DNA of 64,000 nt from Filosporella fistucella (taxonomy: Eukaryota; Ascomycota; Leotiomycetes; Helotiales), in assembly GCA_030077755.1 (NCBI GenBank), contig JAQJZZ010000008.1:744001-808000 (forward strand), given 5' to 3'. Below, piece by piece: positions 33,415 to 44,974 of the stretch. The notes below the pieces were generated by a model. That model had not been told where the DNA came from. It made no database searches and was given only the letters and a program-made list of their open reading frames with translations. The stretch's first letter is position 1. Each line of letters opens with the position of its first letter. A program made the translations under genes and the position numbers.

Positions 33415-34754
33415 CACTTTCCTTTTGAGGCCTCCATACTTTGCAAGTGCTTCCACTAGGGGTATCGGTGGTTTGAAACACTCTGGCAAGATGTTTTCAG
33501 CTTCCAAATTTCCAGTTACCCTATCTTAATAGTCATGGCTTGAGCAATTAGAGGCAGGAATATATGTCGCTTTGGAAGATTCCGGAGACTGTGAAGAGCG
33601 TCTTATAAGCTCTAAGCATTCGACGTGACTGCTCTCATATGAATTGCCAAGCTATACTGTTATTTGTTCCGACTAACATGACAAGAGTTCAATGACCTAA
33701 TTCTCAGTCACGTGTATGACGCATGCCATATGTGTCATGCGCTCGCTTGTTTTTGTACCATTTTTTCTACCCACTAAATCCCTTCTGCGCGACTTGAACG
33801 GGCACTTGATTGCATCATGCTTAATCCCATTTTCTTTCAATTCTATCCCGTGCTGGATTCCAGCATACATCTTTTGTATTTATACAGTTAGACCGATCAG
33901 TGTGCCCGTTCAGAGCAAGCTAAGCTGCCACGCTAAGTTGAGGAGCATCATGCTACGAGTGCAGCGTTGCACAGGGGATTCTGAAGGTCACCAATGCCAA
34001 ATCATCGTGAACGAGAATATTCCCAGTGCGGTAAATGAAATCCAATTTTCCCATTCCAGACACCGACTGGCAGATGAGGCTGTAGTGCTTGAAGGTCAAG
34101 CCATTCGTCATTTGGCAGAGCGGCCACCAATCACTTCACCGAGAAATGATTTCTGAAGACGTGTTAAAGTATACAATATGTGGGTATTCATTGCGCCCGA
34201 TAAAGTTTTCCCAATGCATTTGGCTGCAATGACTTTCTATTAGCGGCCGCTGAGCAGCCTGGGATGCATAACACACACCTTAACACAGCCCAAAGATCAC
34301 AATGATGTATGTGATTGGAGGCCTCCATCGCTCTTGCATATTCCGACCATCTTGGCTTGGTTCACTCAATGATATAAACAACTCAGTTTTCCTATTTTGC
34401 ACTCACTTAATCACCAATACCACCCTCTTCGGGCTCTTCGATCAGTACTTCTCTCTTGGAACAACGTCTCTCAGCCGCTCTAGCGGCTTCTAATGCCTGA
34501 ATAGGCGTACACCATCTTCTTCTGCGGGTACAGCCGCTTTTCCCTGGGCGGCGTGTGCCTGCATCGTTGTCCCTAAATCCTCCATAATTATTGTCAACGT
34601 TGTTACGACGAAAGGTACAACCCGCAAAGCTTGGATCCCCGGTCCCTCGTCCTATATCAAACACAGAATGAATTAGACACACCCTATCTGAAAGACGTTT
34701 CCAAGTCTTTATCTCCAGATAAAACTTGGGGAGAAGCTGCCGTGGAACGTCACG
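33415..34754. other. Intergenic with uncertain short frames
   Basis: A plus-strand ATG frame (33716-34156, 146 aa) and a minus-strand frame (34407-34660, ending EEPEEGGIGD) are open but have no motif or splice support. Promoter sequences of the flanking genes lie here. Nothing firm. Confidence 0.35.
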
Positions 34755-35356
34755 ATGACAGCCCCGATTCCGTTCGCAGCGATCGCGAACTTTCGGTCTC
34801 CGATACAAGCCAATACGTCACAATTGGATGTGAAGTGCGAAGCAATCTCCTTGGATTATTTTTATCATCATCATCTATCATACCTGTCTCTCCGCGAGGA
34901 TCGACGATACCCAAGTCAACATCAGATGCATCGCCTGCCACTTCTCTCGCGTCCTTCACGCCTTCTACGACAGGTTCATCATCACTCAACGTCGTCCCGC
35001 TAGCTCAAGTACCCTCGAATACAGTTCTACTTACATGCACACGCTGTCCAAGGACATTCAACTTCCATGCAAAAATAAGGTACAGCCCCCACCTCGAATC
35101 TGCCCTTTTCTTATCTGACATCATGTGTAGCCGGCATGTTCAAACATACAGACATACTCATGCTTGTCTGGTCTCGGGCTGCCCATGGAACTTCAACCTT
35201 GCGAAAGATCTCCGCAGACATCTGGCCCTCCACAATCCTCAGGTACCACGATTTGTATGTCCTGTGACCAGTTGTCGCTCACGGCGAAACACAGTGGGTA
35301 GAACCTTCAGTCGTGCAGATCTCTTCACACGTCATATGGGTCAGTTCCGCGGTTAG
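34755..35356 (+). CDS. C2H2 zinc-finger protein (5' end uncertain)
   Basis: A DNA-binding-type protein. Zinc-finger-like motifs appear in order: LTCTRCPRTFNF with downstream His residues, HACLVSGCPWNFNLAKDLRR followed by HLALH (a good C-x4-C-x12-H-x3-H type finger), and FVCPVTSCRS with FSRADLFTRH. A 51-nt intron (GTACAG 35080 to GTGTAG 35130) removes a non-conserved insert within the first finger and keeps the frame. Upstream is a Ser/Thr-rich region. The zinc-finger frame has no ATG before the fingers; the nearest candidate is ATG 34755 in another frame, joined by a possible intron (GTGAAG near 34829 to CCCAAG near 34918). The C-terminus (RHMGQFRG) may continue past 35356 if GTCAGT there is a donor. 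Confidence 0.5.
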
Positions 35357-35730
35357 GATTTCATGTGCTTCAAAGGCATTCGAGGAGAACTCAATTTCTT
35401 TCATTTATGTTTCCGAACCTTTATACAGGCATTTTGAAGGTGTCATTCTACAAGTAACCTGTCCTGCCACGATCGCTGCTGTCATCGGAGGGCGCCTCGT
35501 TTGCCAACCGCATTATCAGCAGGCAGGATGGCTAAGTGGGTTATCATCATGAATTTTTATAGAACAAAAGTAGCTTGCGATTACCATGTGAAATTTTGAA
35601 CTGTAGGTTGTTCGGAAATCTTCACCTCCAGTATTGCCCCAAAAAAAAGAAAAGGAAAAAAAACTGGATAGTGATCATCATAATTGAAATAAATATATCT
35701 TCAATTATTTGACGGTCGGTAAGACATCGC
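35357..35730. other. Intergenic, convergent
   Basis: A poly-A tract lies at about 35640-35665. No gene seen. Confidence 0.5.
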
Positions 35731-37566
35731 TCACCTGTTCCAAGCGCCCTCCAACTCTGCTTGGCACTTCTCTAAGTTCTCATTAAAGACCTCATCGATC
35801 CAAAGTAAACCTCTTACTCTCATCAACAGCTCATCCCACGAGCCAAATCCAATTTTCTTCACTACAGTAGCCATAGACTTCAGATACCAAATATTCTCAG
35901 GCCGATCCAAACTCTCCGTCATACCCATAAATAAAGCCCAAAGTAACACGTCCACGCTTCCTGCCCAATCGACAGTATATGCTGCAGCGGAAACAAAATC
36001 CTTAAGTTTCGTTACGAAAAGCTTTGTGTGAACGCCCAATTGCCCACAGAGTCTGCGGATTTTGAAGAGAAACAGCACAAGACCAAGACGAGCGACTTCT
36101 TGGATGACCATGGACTTATCAGCAGCCTTATACTCAGTTCCTTGACCCATCAGAGTATGAACTACCGGATCTATCCAGAAAACGACCGTCCGGACTTCGA
36201 TCCAGAGTTCATCACGTGATGACTTATATTTGATGTATTCTATTGCTTTTCTTGTCTCTTCAAATGCTTTTGGAACAATGGATCTAGGTGGCAGAGCAGC
36301 TTCCCAGAGACTTCGACTCCCATTCTCTGAAAGACTGGACTCGAGAGGTACTTGTGATTGCACATAATTGATAAGTCCTTCAGGTAGTTGGAATCGTGGT
36401 CGACAATCCCTTCTGCACGCTCCAGAGAGGTCCACCCTATATATATTCAGCCACCTTCCTTGATCGCATGAAATAAATTGGAGGAGATATAGCAGTGTTA
36501 CATACCCGAATATCATACATCTCAGCACAGGCAACCTGCTGAAAGAGCCCCACCCTCCGCGAAGATTGACGATGTTCTGTAAACCATCCAGATGAGCACT
36601 AAATGCATCCCAATCCTGTTGATGCACCTGCACTCAACGGAGAATTAGTATTCAGCCCTTGAATAGATGTAATGGGTACTCCTTAGAATCACATACACTA
36701 TAACAAACAAACGTCGCAATACTGGCAACTACAGCATCGCATGTATTCAACTGTGGATCTGAGAGCACAGTATTAACTTTTCTCAACGCTTGGCTGTGAT
36801 AGTTCACCGACAGTACGTTGGTACATTTGTCGTTATTCAATTGAGGAATATTCAATGCAATGTTTGCCAGCAGCTGATGAAATGTTGCAGGATCCTGAAT
36901 GGCTACTGGTAGCCAAGCTTTCCTAAAGGTCTTGTAGACTGGGTTCGGGCCAATGTTGACTGTTGGAATGGCAGTACTAATCAGCTTCCATGATAGAGGC
37001 GTAATATAACTGGGTTGGTGAATGTACATACTCTGATCTAGGATCCAGTGTTCGTTTCGAGTAAGCTTTACTGGGTAATTCCCGAATGGATCAACTCTGC
37101 CCGCACCAAGGAAAGTAACCGGGCTGCCGACAAGCATGGAAGCAATGGCAGGCTGAATGGCCTGCATCGAGGCGTGAGCTTCAGTGTCATTCCTCGGATG
37201 TTCTTCAGAAATGAGCTGATTAGTCTGCTCAGAAGGATTCTCCTCCACAAATCTAGACCCATGCCTTGGGGGAGCAAGAGTTTGGATTGGCGGATTCGGC
37301 TGTGAGAAACCAGGAGGCACACACAACTCAATCCGATTTCGAATGATCAGACGTCTTGCTTTTGGCAATCCTTGCGTCACACGTTTTCGCATGGCCTTCT
37401 CAGCATCTGCGTCTCGAGGCACAATCGAAGATCGGATAGCAATTGGTCGTGGACGCGTTCTCGGCTGCTCTCCTAAGCTTTCTCGCTTCCCCTGAGATCT
37501 ACCGACGTCCTTGGTTGCATGATGAACTACTACTGGCGAATCTGAAGTGTCCCTGCTTGCAGACAT
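35731..37566 (-). CDS. Fungal-specific transcription factor, Fungal_trans_2 (DUF3468) type, without zinc cluster
   Basis: Read leftwards from ATG 37566: exons 36697-37566, 36506-36627 and 35731-36436, with two 69-nt introns that both start GTATGT (565 aa). The second intron is a multiple of three and has no stop, so it can be mistaken for coding sequence. The N-terminal 150 residues are basic and Pro-rich (PRTRPRPIAIRSS, RKRVTQGLPKARR). Next comes VDPFGNYPVKL, a signature I associate with this family, and then the helical effector domain (QDPATFHQLLANIALNI, LDGLQNIVNLRGGWGS). No CxxC zinc cluster is present, as in many members that keep only the regulatory domain. Probably nuclear. Target genes unknown; the neighbouring dehydrogenase and metabolic genes are candidates. 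Confidence 0.8.
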
Positions 37567-38018
37567 CCTTCGATATGCGTATGCGGTTCGTGAAAGTTAT
37601 GCACAATTCTGGGAATTCTGATCTGCCGTGTGACTCGAGATTGCGGTCAGGCCTCAAATATTTCTGACACTTTGATGGCAAAACGGCTGATTACCAATGT
37701 TCTTTTGCCACTATTGAATATCTTTAATTTCAAAGCAGCAATTCCTGATTATCTTTTGATCAGTATTCATGACATAGAGAAATCTCCCTCGAAAAACTTG
37801 GGCTGGTGTCGTGATAAGACCAATCTCGATCACTAATCATTATGCACGCTGATTACCAAAATGGAGCCATCCCTGTCATAGGCCATTCAACAATATTTCA
37901 AAAACGCTTCAGCGAAATGATTCAAGTTATTCAGCCAATTATTTGTGGTAAAGATGATTTTCCAAGAGTTTTGCAATTTTAGCATCGCCTCACTAGCAAT
38001 CAGGTTTTCACCCATCAA
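37567..38018. other. Intergenic
   Basis: Promoter of the regulator gene and 3' flank of the dehydrogenase gene. No gene seen. Confidence 0.5.
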
Positions 38019-39236
38019 TTAAGCTTTCAAAACTGCCCGATATCTCGCTTCACCACTCTGCAATCTCTTCAACGCCGCTGTAATGCCCTCCAAACTCATT
38101 TCATACTCTTCCAAGATGGGCTTTACCCCTCGACTTGCCGCAAACTCAAGCATGAAATTGACATTGGCTGGCGTGGATGTGCACTGGCCAATGAAAGAGA
38201 GTTCCTTCAGAAGAAAGGGTATAAAAGGAATATCAAGAGGCTCAGTGGTCACCGTGAGAGGATAAATCTTGCCAAAAGGCTTCATTATCTCCATGTAACT
38301 GCGGAATTGTCAGAAGAACAATCGTGAAAATAAGAAAGCGAAATTTGGACTTACGGGCCCCACTTCGGAAGCTGGCTTGTAGTGACAAGTAAATGATCCA
38401 GCTTCTTCTCGACCTTATACTCCTCTAATCTTTTCGTCACTACAAACTCCGCAGCACCAAGGCTAAAAGCCTCATCCTTTTTCCTATCTGTCCCTGAAAA
38501 TGCCACGACGTCGCAACCCCACTTCGAGGCAAATTGAATCGCTAGGTGGCCTAAACCACCAATGCCAACTACGCCGACTCGCTCACCAGGTTTTACATGC
38601 TTGAGAAGAGGGATGAAAACAGTCTGACCTGCACAGAACAGTGGCGCAGCTTCAGCATCAGTCAGTCCATCTGGAATACGGTGCAGCAAGGTTTCGGGCC
38701 AAATGGCATGACTTGCGAAAGAGCCTTGATCGAAGTCGCTACCGGAATAGAAACGAGGCTCATTGGTGCAATGCATATGTGCTCCTTGCAAGCAGAACTC
38801 GCATACACCACAGCCGTCCTTGACATAACCGAAGCCGACACGTTCTCCTCTGTGGAACAGTCAGAATCTAGTCACATCGAAACATGACTGTAGTTTCAAA
38901 CTTACACCTTCCAGTTTCCCCTTGTTGCAGCACCGAAGCCTTCTACTTGACCTACTCCTTCATGTCCCAACACCATTCCACTCTAAAGAAGATCAGCACC
39001 ATGTGGATTGAGATTGACAACAAGTTTAGGAATATCCGTTTTCTCCATCCATTGCAAATGATGAAACTCTAACTTACTGTGAGACCATGAAGATCTGTAC
39101 CACAAACACCTGAATACGTGATCCGAATCAAGACTTCGGTAGGCTTCAATTCTCTGCCCTGGTAGCTGGCTTTAACGATTGGATATCCTTCTTTTGGGGT
39201 CCCATGATAAGTAGTGAATGTGGAAGAGACAGTCAT
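38019..39236 (-). CDS. Zinc-dependent NADP(H) alcohol dehydrogenase, cinnamyl/ADH6 type
   Basis: Reversible aldehyde/alcohol oxidoreduction. Read leftwards: exons 39078-39236, 38906-38982, 38355-38849 and 38019-38298 (introns 95, 56 and 56 nt) give 336 aa. Catalytic zinc ligands: Cys45 in YSGVCGTDLH, and His60-Glu61 in VLGHEGVG. The structural zinc loop has Cys at 92, 95, 98 and 106 (GCGVCEFCLQGAHMHC). The cofactor fold shows VGVVGIGGLGHLAIQFA, and the following FSGTDRKK is consistent with NADPH preference. Length is close to the family norm (340-360). Cytosolic. It could reduce an aldehyde released from the nearby PKS pathway, or serve general detoxification. Confidence 0.9.
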
Positions 39237-40707
39237 TTCGACTAATGTTGATGTGAGAAACTAGGCAAGGGTAGATAGAAATCGAATATCATACAATGGA
39301 AAATGGAAAATATTCAGAATCTTAGATTGGTAAGTGGAATCGGAAGTGTAGACATGGCATGAGCGAAGGGCAGCGAGCATTTATGTACTTGCAAAATATT
39401 AAGTGCACCTCTTTAGCCTCTCTTGATTATATGCCACAGAGTCGAAAACATGCGAAATGCATATCTGCTATATGGCTCGCCTTTCCCAATATTCGTCAGC
39501 GGAATGTCCTAAGCTGCGCAATCCAATCAACATCTCTCAACCCGGCATAAAAAGTCAAACAAATCAGTAGGCATTAGATTACTCATCCATGTACATGTAA
39601 TCATTATTATCTGCTATATGGTCCTGAACATTCGGAGGAGATTGAAAAGGGGACGGATGGGGCTTGCCAAGTCTCGCTTACTTCAACAAACTTTTGTCCA
39701 ATGGCAGAGTCTCTAACCTGCATGCCGCCACGCATACAAGATTGCATTTTCCAGGCGCCACTGCAGGGGACGCAGTCTTCAATCGGGAAACTTCCAAAGA
39801 ATGATACATATCCATGTATTCGGTCATGGTACAGCGACGAAGTACTTGAATTTTGGAACGATTTCGAAGGAGGTGGCGTTCCGCAGGCTTTAGGAGCGAA
39901 GCACGCATTTCGCAGCTGGAAGTTTCGACCCTGCTTTGAATCTCGATTAATTTGAGGGAGCAGAGATACGCGAGAACGTATCTATATCTCATGGAGGAAA
40001 GAAGTCACGTGTCCTTACAGCCAAACACTAGCTTCGATGAATCGAAATATAACATTATTCAATGAGTACTCTTATACAAGTTCAGGAAAAATGGTCTTTT
40101 CCGCTTCAGGACGAAATCGATTTGGTAAACTGATCACATCTCGAGCATTGACTTATAAGGTGCAGCTCCTACATAGGGAGATTCAGAACTCCACGAAGCA
40201 TTTGTCTTGTCAGGGGCATGAATTGAAGCACAGTTGATAATGACCGAGTGTTTAACAGAAATTTAGTCTAATTGAAATGTCAGTACATTCAACAACCCCT
40301 ATTTCGAGAGCATAAACTACGTCAAGGTCTGATTCTCTTCTACAGAGGGGTTAGTAATAAGTACTCAACAGTATAGGGATCAACATACAACGACCTCTCT
40401 ACTCAAATTGACTAAATCTCAGACAGGGAATGCCCAGCGTCTATTGTTAAGCAGGTCTTTCAACTAAGAATATCGACGCAGTACTTTCAGGCACTTGAAC
40501 CTTGACCACACTGGTGGGTTGCGACTTTTAGAGAAGATAGCGAATCACAGTTGGGTCTACGAAAGGATTTGAAGCACGTTTTCTATTCAGTTGCTGCGGA
40601 GAATGATTGAAGCGAGATTTTTATTTCATTTAACTGCGCTCAGAGTAACACATCAAGGCCAATAGTCACTTCTCAAGATCAATCTCATTTACTTGATGTG
40701 ATGCTTG
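39237..40707. other. Intergenic
   Basis: A 1.5-kb AT-rich spacer. Short opposing frames at 39678-39992 (minus) and 39701-39955 (plus, ATG-started, 84 aa) have no motif. The left end is the promoter of the dehydrogenase gene. Confidence 0.45.
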
Positions 40708-41784
40708 TCAAGGCCAAAATCTCTCAATAAATTGACATCCTTCCCGAATCCAATCTTCTTTCATTTTACTCTGAACATCAAACATGTGATCTCCAGGTTG
40801 AACCGAAAGATGAACTGGTAAATCTGGAAGTACTTGTTGCAACTTTTCCACGAATCCAGTCGCACAAATAGGCGGACACTGTGCAGTATGTCAATTTCGT
40901 CACGCAGCCCACAGCGAGAGATCTGCGCTTACCATACTGTCTTGTTCTCCATGTATGACCCATAAGGGTTTCATTCTCTTCCCCATATCACTTTCAACCA
41001 CTCCCATCAGATCCAGCTCCGGTCTACCCTTTACACCAAAAAACCTCGGCAAATAAGCCTGCTGAAAAACACACATAGCGAATTCCCATAGCTCACTAGG
41101 CTCACATCCCGTTCTAACCCTCCTCCCATTAGCCTCCATCTCTTTCAAATAAGCTTTTATCAAAGCCTCAGCCTGTCTCGGAGCAGGAGGTCGACTACCC
41201 ATCAACAAGCGAGGTCTAGGGACCTTCAGACCAGGAACATTAAAGTTCAATGGCGCTCCGTCTGAGATCATGGCTTTGATATTGCTTTCTGGGAACATGA
41301 GAGCAGATTGCAGGACTAGATAGCCACCTGCTGATTCTCCACAGCAGGCGATGCGTGAGAGATCTGGTTGCGCGTGCCATGAGGAAGATAGAGATGGGAG
41401 AGTGGAGTGGAGCCAGCGCCAGAATGAACCTACGTCTGACATTATTTCTGGACCGTTGGCTTCGGGCATGAGACGGTGATCGGGGGAGATTATTATTGCG
41501 TTTTTAGAGAGAGCGAACTCGAGAAGCCTGTTTTAAATTAGTGTTCGTTATTGAAGTATGAATTCGAAGACCTGCCAAATAGCGAACCATCCTTCGAACA
41601 ATCTATGGCCGACAATAAATCCACCACCATGCCAGTGAACAAGCACAGGATATTTATTTCTTGGTAGTCTTTTCAATGTTTTTGGGATGAGAATTGTTGT
41701 CAAGATAGGTGTCCGCTGGACTTTCTTGTATTCTAAATGCACCTGATCGAATGACGCAAAGCGATTATCCTGTGGAACAGACAT
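40708..41784 (-). CDS. Alpha/beta hydrolase, HSL-like (abhydrolase_3)
   Basis: An ester hydrolase. Read leftwards from ATG 41784: exon 1 to about 41576, exon 2 40933-41527, exon 3 40708-40878, giving about 324 aa. Oxyanion-hole motif VHWHGGGFIVGH is near residue 50; nucleophile motif CGESAGGYL is near residue 120. The acid is probably the Asp of IHGEQDSMV, and the His that of QPGDHMFD, brought into frame by the last intron (GTAAGC 40932 to CACAG 40879). The first intron is ambiguous: a 48-nt GC-AG intron (41528-41575) yields the family-typical segment LLEFALSKNAIIISPDHRLMPEA; a GT donor (GTCTTC) with a later acceptor also keeps the frame. Divergent from the P450 gene at 42521, so the two may share a promoter. 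A candidate to release the polyketide or cleave an ester. Confidence 0.85.
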
Positions 41785-42520
41785 TTCTAACCCGGAACAA
41801 ATCTAACAAATATGACACGAGAAAATGAGATGCTTGCCTCCTAGACGTGGGCAAGCTTCAAAGAGCGGGTATGCAAAAGATGGAAACTCGGCTTTCACGT
41901 TCCCACCCCGCGAAAACGAAAGCTGTACAATATTGAAATGCCGATACCGCACACAACGGAATGACGAACCCTTTCAGATCCAACCACAAATGCCGATATC
42001 AAACTCCCTCACCTATCTACCTACCCTTCATTCCTCCCTGTAACCCCTGTCCGCTTATCTCTCCCATCGGAGCCTCTGATTTGTAGACGTAATACGAGCG
42101 TATTCCATCCCACACTACTAAAATTTACGACGCAAGTTTTAGTAAACTTCCTCGTCATGCATGCAGTTTCACGTACATAAAGCGACAGGGGTTTATCAAT
42201 TCCGGGATGCTGATCCTTTTGATAACTTTGGTGGGCCGGAGAAGTTCAAATCAAGGTTATGCAATTATGAATACAGTTTGTACTACATATTCTTTGTGGG
42301 TTTGAGTGTGGAATGCCATGCTGGGATAGTACGGGAACATTTTTGGTCTGGTTGTGAGCGGTGCTCTCGTGAGAACTAGGAGTGAACCTCCTGGGATTGT
42401 TTCTGTCAAACTCCATCACTAATTTACGTTACGAGGAAGCTTCCTATTGCCTTTTCATTGTGTACCAAGAATCTTGTGAGCTGGAAGACACAGCTTCGAT
42501 TCCATTTCCGATCACACAAG
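41785..42520. promoter_or_regulatory. Divergent promoter region between hydrolase and P450 genes
   Basis: 736 bp between two divergently transcribed genes. No gene seen. I could not identify a specific regulator site with confidence. Confidence 0.45.
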
Positions 42521-44361
42521 ATGAATTCCCAAATTGATATTTCGCCTCTTACATTATCATCCGGTCTCATTCTCATCACCCTCCTTGGATTTTATATCGG
42601 TCGCTTGAATCGAAAATCACCGTTTCCTGCATATACAGATGGCGACTCGACATTCAAGAAACGATGGATGTTCGATGGCATCTCGCTTTTGCGAGAGGGA
42701 TATAACAAGGTTTTCAATCTGTCTTTCTATCCTGCAAATGATCTCTGACAATTTCTAAAGTTCTATGACAAACCATTTGAGGTCTGGACGACGGAAGGTC
42801 GCCAGATTTCATTGCCACCGAAATACATCGATGAAGTGAAAATGCTGCCAGATCATACTTATCCTTCATCACTGCGAGATGTGCGTATCCCCTTCTCATT
42901 TCGTAAATGATGGGTACAGACTGATCCAAGATCACAGTTCATGTGTCCTCAGTATACGATGACTCCACACGATCCTTCGAAACTTGATTATGTGAACTAT
43001 GTGATAAAATCAGATTTGAATAAAAATATGGGTAAGATGAAGCTCTCAGTTAAGCAAAGATTCTGGTGGGATTTTAACTGACTTTATTAAAAGGGAAGGT
43101 CTTTCCCAATGTTAAAGAAGAAGTAGAAGTAGGAGTGTCTGCTGAGTTTCCTGATGCACAAGGTAAGTCGTGATTTAGCCCCAGTATCTAGGGCCGTATC
43201 TGAAATTTGTGAAATCTAGACTGGACTCCTGTCGCAGTCTACAACACGGCTTTGCGCCTCATCTGTCGGGTCTCGGGGCGAACTTTTGTTGGGCCAGAAC
43301 TCAATCGAAACGAAGAATGGATAGATATAAGCTGCGCTGTATGGCCTCCTCTGATCTTATTTCAGAATTTCAGAAATACTGTGCTTACGGAATCTCCTAG
43401 TGGACACGAAATATTTTCATCTCAGCCGTGAAGCTCAAGTTGTTTCCCAAATTTCTCCGGCCCATAGGCAGCTACTTCGTCCCAGAAATCAAGAAGGTCC
43501 TGAAACAAAACACTAGAGCAGCAGAACTGCTACTCCCAATCATCAAGAAACGAGAGGAGAAAGAGAAATTGCCTGGATACGAAAAACCAAACGACGCGAT
43601 AGAATGGGTTCGAGATCTTGTTCCAGAAGAGGACAAGAAAAACTATGCGTACTTTGGTGTTGCACAACTTGCGATCGGGGCGGTTTCAATCCATACAGTG
43701 ACTCAATTAACGACAAACTCTCTTCTGAATCTAGCAGCATATCCGGAATACATTCCAATCCTGAGGGAGGAGATCGATGCGGTCCTCTCGGAATCTGGTG
43801 GCGAGTTCACGCTGGAAAGCATGAGCAAGTTGAAGAAGCTGGATAGTTTTCTGAAGGAGTCGTTACGCTTCAATACACCTACTACAAGTAAGCTTATATT
43901 CCGAATATACCTCATATGAGACCATTGCTGATTCTAATTTCGCAGTTACATTCCAACGCAAAGTCCTCCGCCCCATCACCCTCTCCGACGGAACTCTTCT
44001 CCCCTCCGGCTCCCTCACCTTCTCCCCCTCCAACGCCATTGCCTCAGATCCCGCTATATACCCAGCAGCCGACCGATTCGACGGTCTGCGCTTCTACAAC
44101 ATGCGTAATTCATCCGCCGAAAATGAGAACCGGTATCAGTTGAGTAGTACAGGCAACACACAAATGTTGTTTGGAGGAGGCAGACATGCATGTCCTGGAA
44201 GATGGTTCGCGAGCCATGAGATTAAACTTGTGATTGCGAGTTTGATTAGTAAGTATGATATCAAGTATAAGGAGGGAGAGAGTAGACCGAAGAATATTCT
44301 GTTTCAGCATAGTTGTGTGCCGGATCCGAAGGCCGAGCTTTTGTTTAAGGCGAGGAAGTGA
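42521..44361 (+). CDS. Cytochrome P450, CYP68/ent-kaurene-oxidase-like
   Basis: A haem monooxygenase, ER membrane-anchored. Seven exons join in phase: 42521-42709, 42761-42880, 42938-43031, 43094-43162, 43220-43338, 43401-43887, 43946-44361 (introns 51-62 nt), giving 497 aa. The N-terminal anchor is about residues 10-26 (LSSGLILITLLGFYIG). Family segments: PPKYIDEVKMLPDHT, VYNTALRLICRVSGRTFVGP, an I-helix region (VAQLAIGAVSIHTVTQLT), ExxR in LKESLR, and the haem loop FGGGRHACPGRW with Cys442. The PPKYIDE and HACPGRWFA motifs are what I associate with fungal CYP68-type enzymes. Lies in the PKS neighbourhood; probably hydroxylates or further oxidises the polyketide. Intact. Confidence 0.9.
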
Positions 44362-44974
44362 GGTGCGGGGTAACTGCGGGGTAATGTGAAGATTCTGTTA
44401 CACTGTTTTTGGAGAAGAATTAAAATGTTTCTAAATTACGTAGTATTTATATGATTAGTGCTTTAAATCCGGTTTTATTTGCAAACGTTTTATAGATGCT
44501 TATATGCAAAGATCAAAGCTTCTTCAGCGTGCGAAAGGCATGAATAGTAGTTGCATCCACTGAGAAATCCGGCTAGTTGGGGCCTATTTTGAGGTGGTGA
44601 TGCTTGGGAGATGCCTGTAAACTCTTTTTTTAGTGGGGGTTTCGGGCGGTCTCAGCGCTGGATTCGCTATCATTTGTCACTGTGAGGCCATATGGGGTTG
44701 GTTGCAGTACTAATCGCTGCAGTTTCGATAGCGAAGCGCTGTAACTCAGCACACAACTCAGCGGCATGAGGCCTGTAGTCTCGCGAATTTTGGGGCTGCC
44801 ATTGCTGAAATTTAGGCGTATCCCTCCCAACAACTGCTTCAAGTCACCTTATTTTTCCAGCGAAAGTTTTACGACTTGTAGCAAAAGATGAATACTGGTG
44901 TGTTCGAAAGAGAATTTTTGCTCTGCCTCAACTACTCTTGTCTTAATTCTACGCCCCCAAAGCTTTTCACGCCC
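44362..44974. other. Intergenic, convergent between two P450 genes
   Basis: 3' flanks of both P450 genes; no gene seen. Confidence 0.5.

Noticed and set aside
33716..34156. Plus-strand 146-codon frame
   Set aside because: ATG-started but without motif, splice sites or protein-like pattern; could not be supported.
34407..34808. Minus-strand 133-codon basic frame next to the C2H2 gene
   Set aside because: Its upper part overlaps the C2H2 gene region and it lacks a supported ATG exon; kept only as a doubtful frame.
42714..42935. Minus-strand frame opposite the P450 5' exons
   Set aside because: Antisense of a well-supported P450 with in-phase introns.
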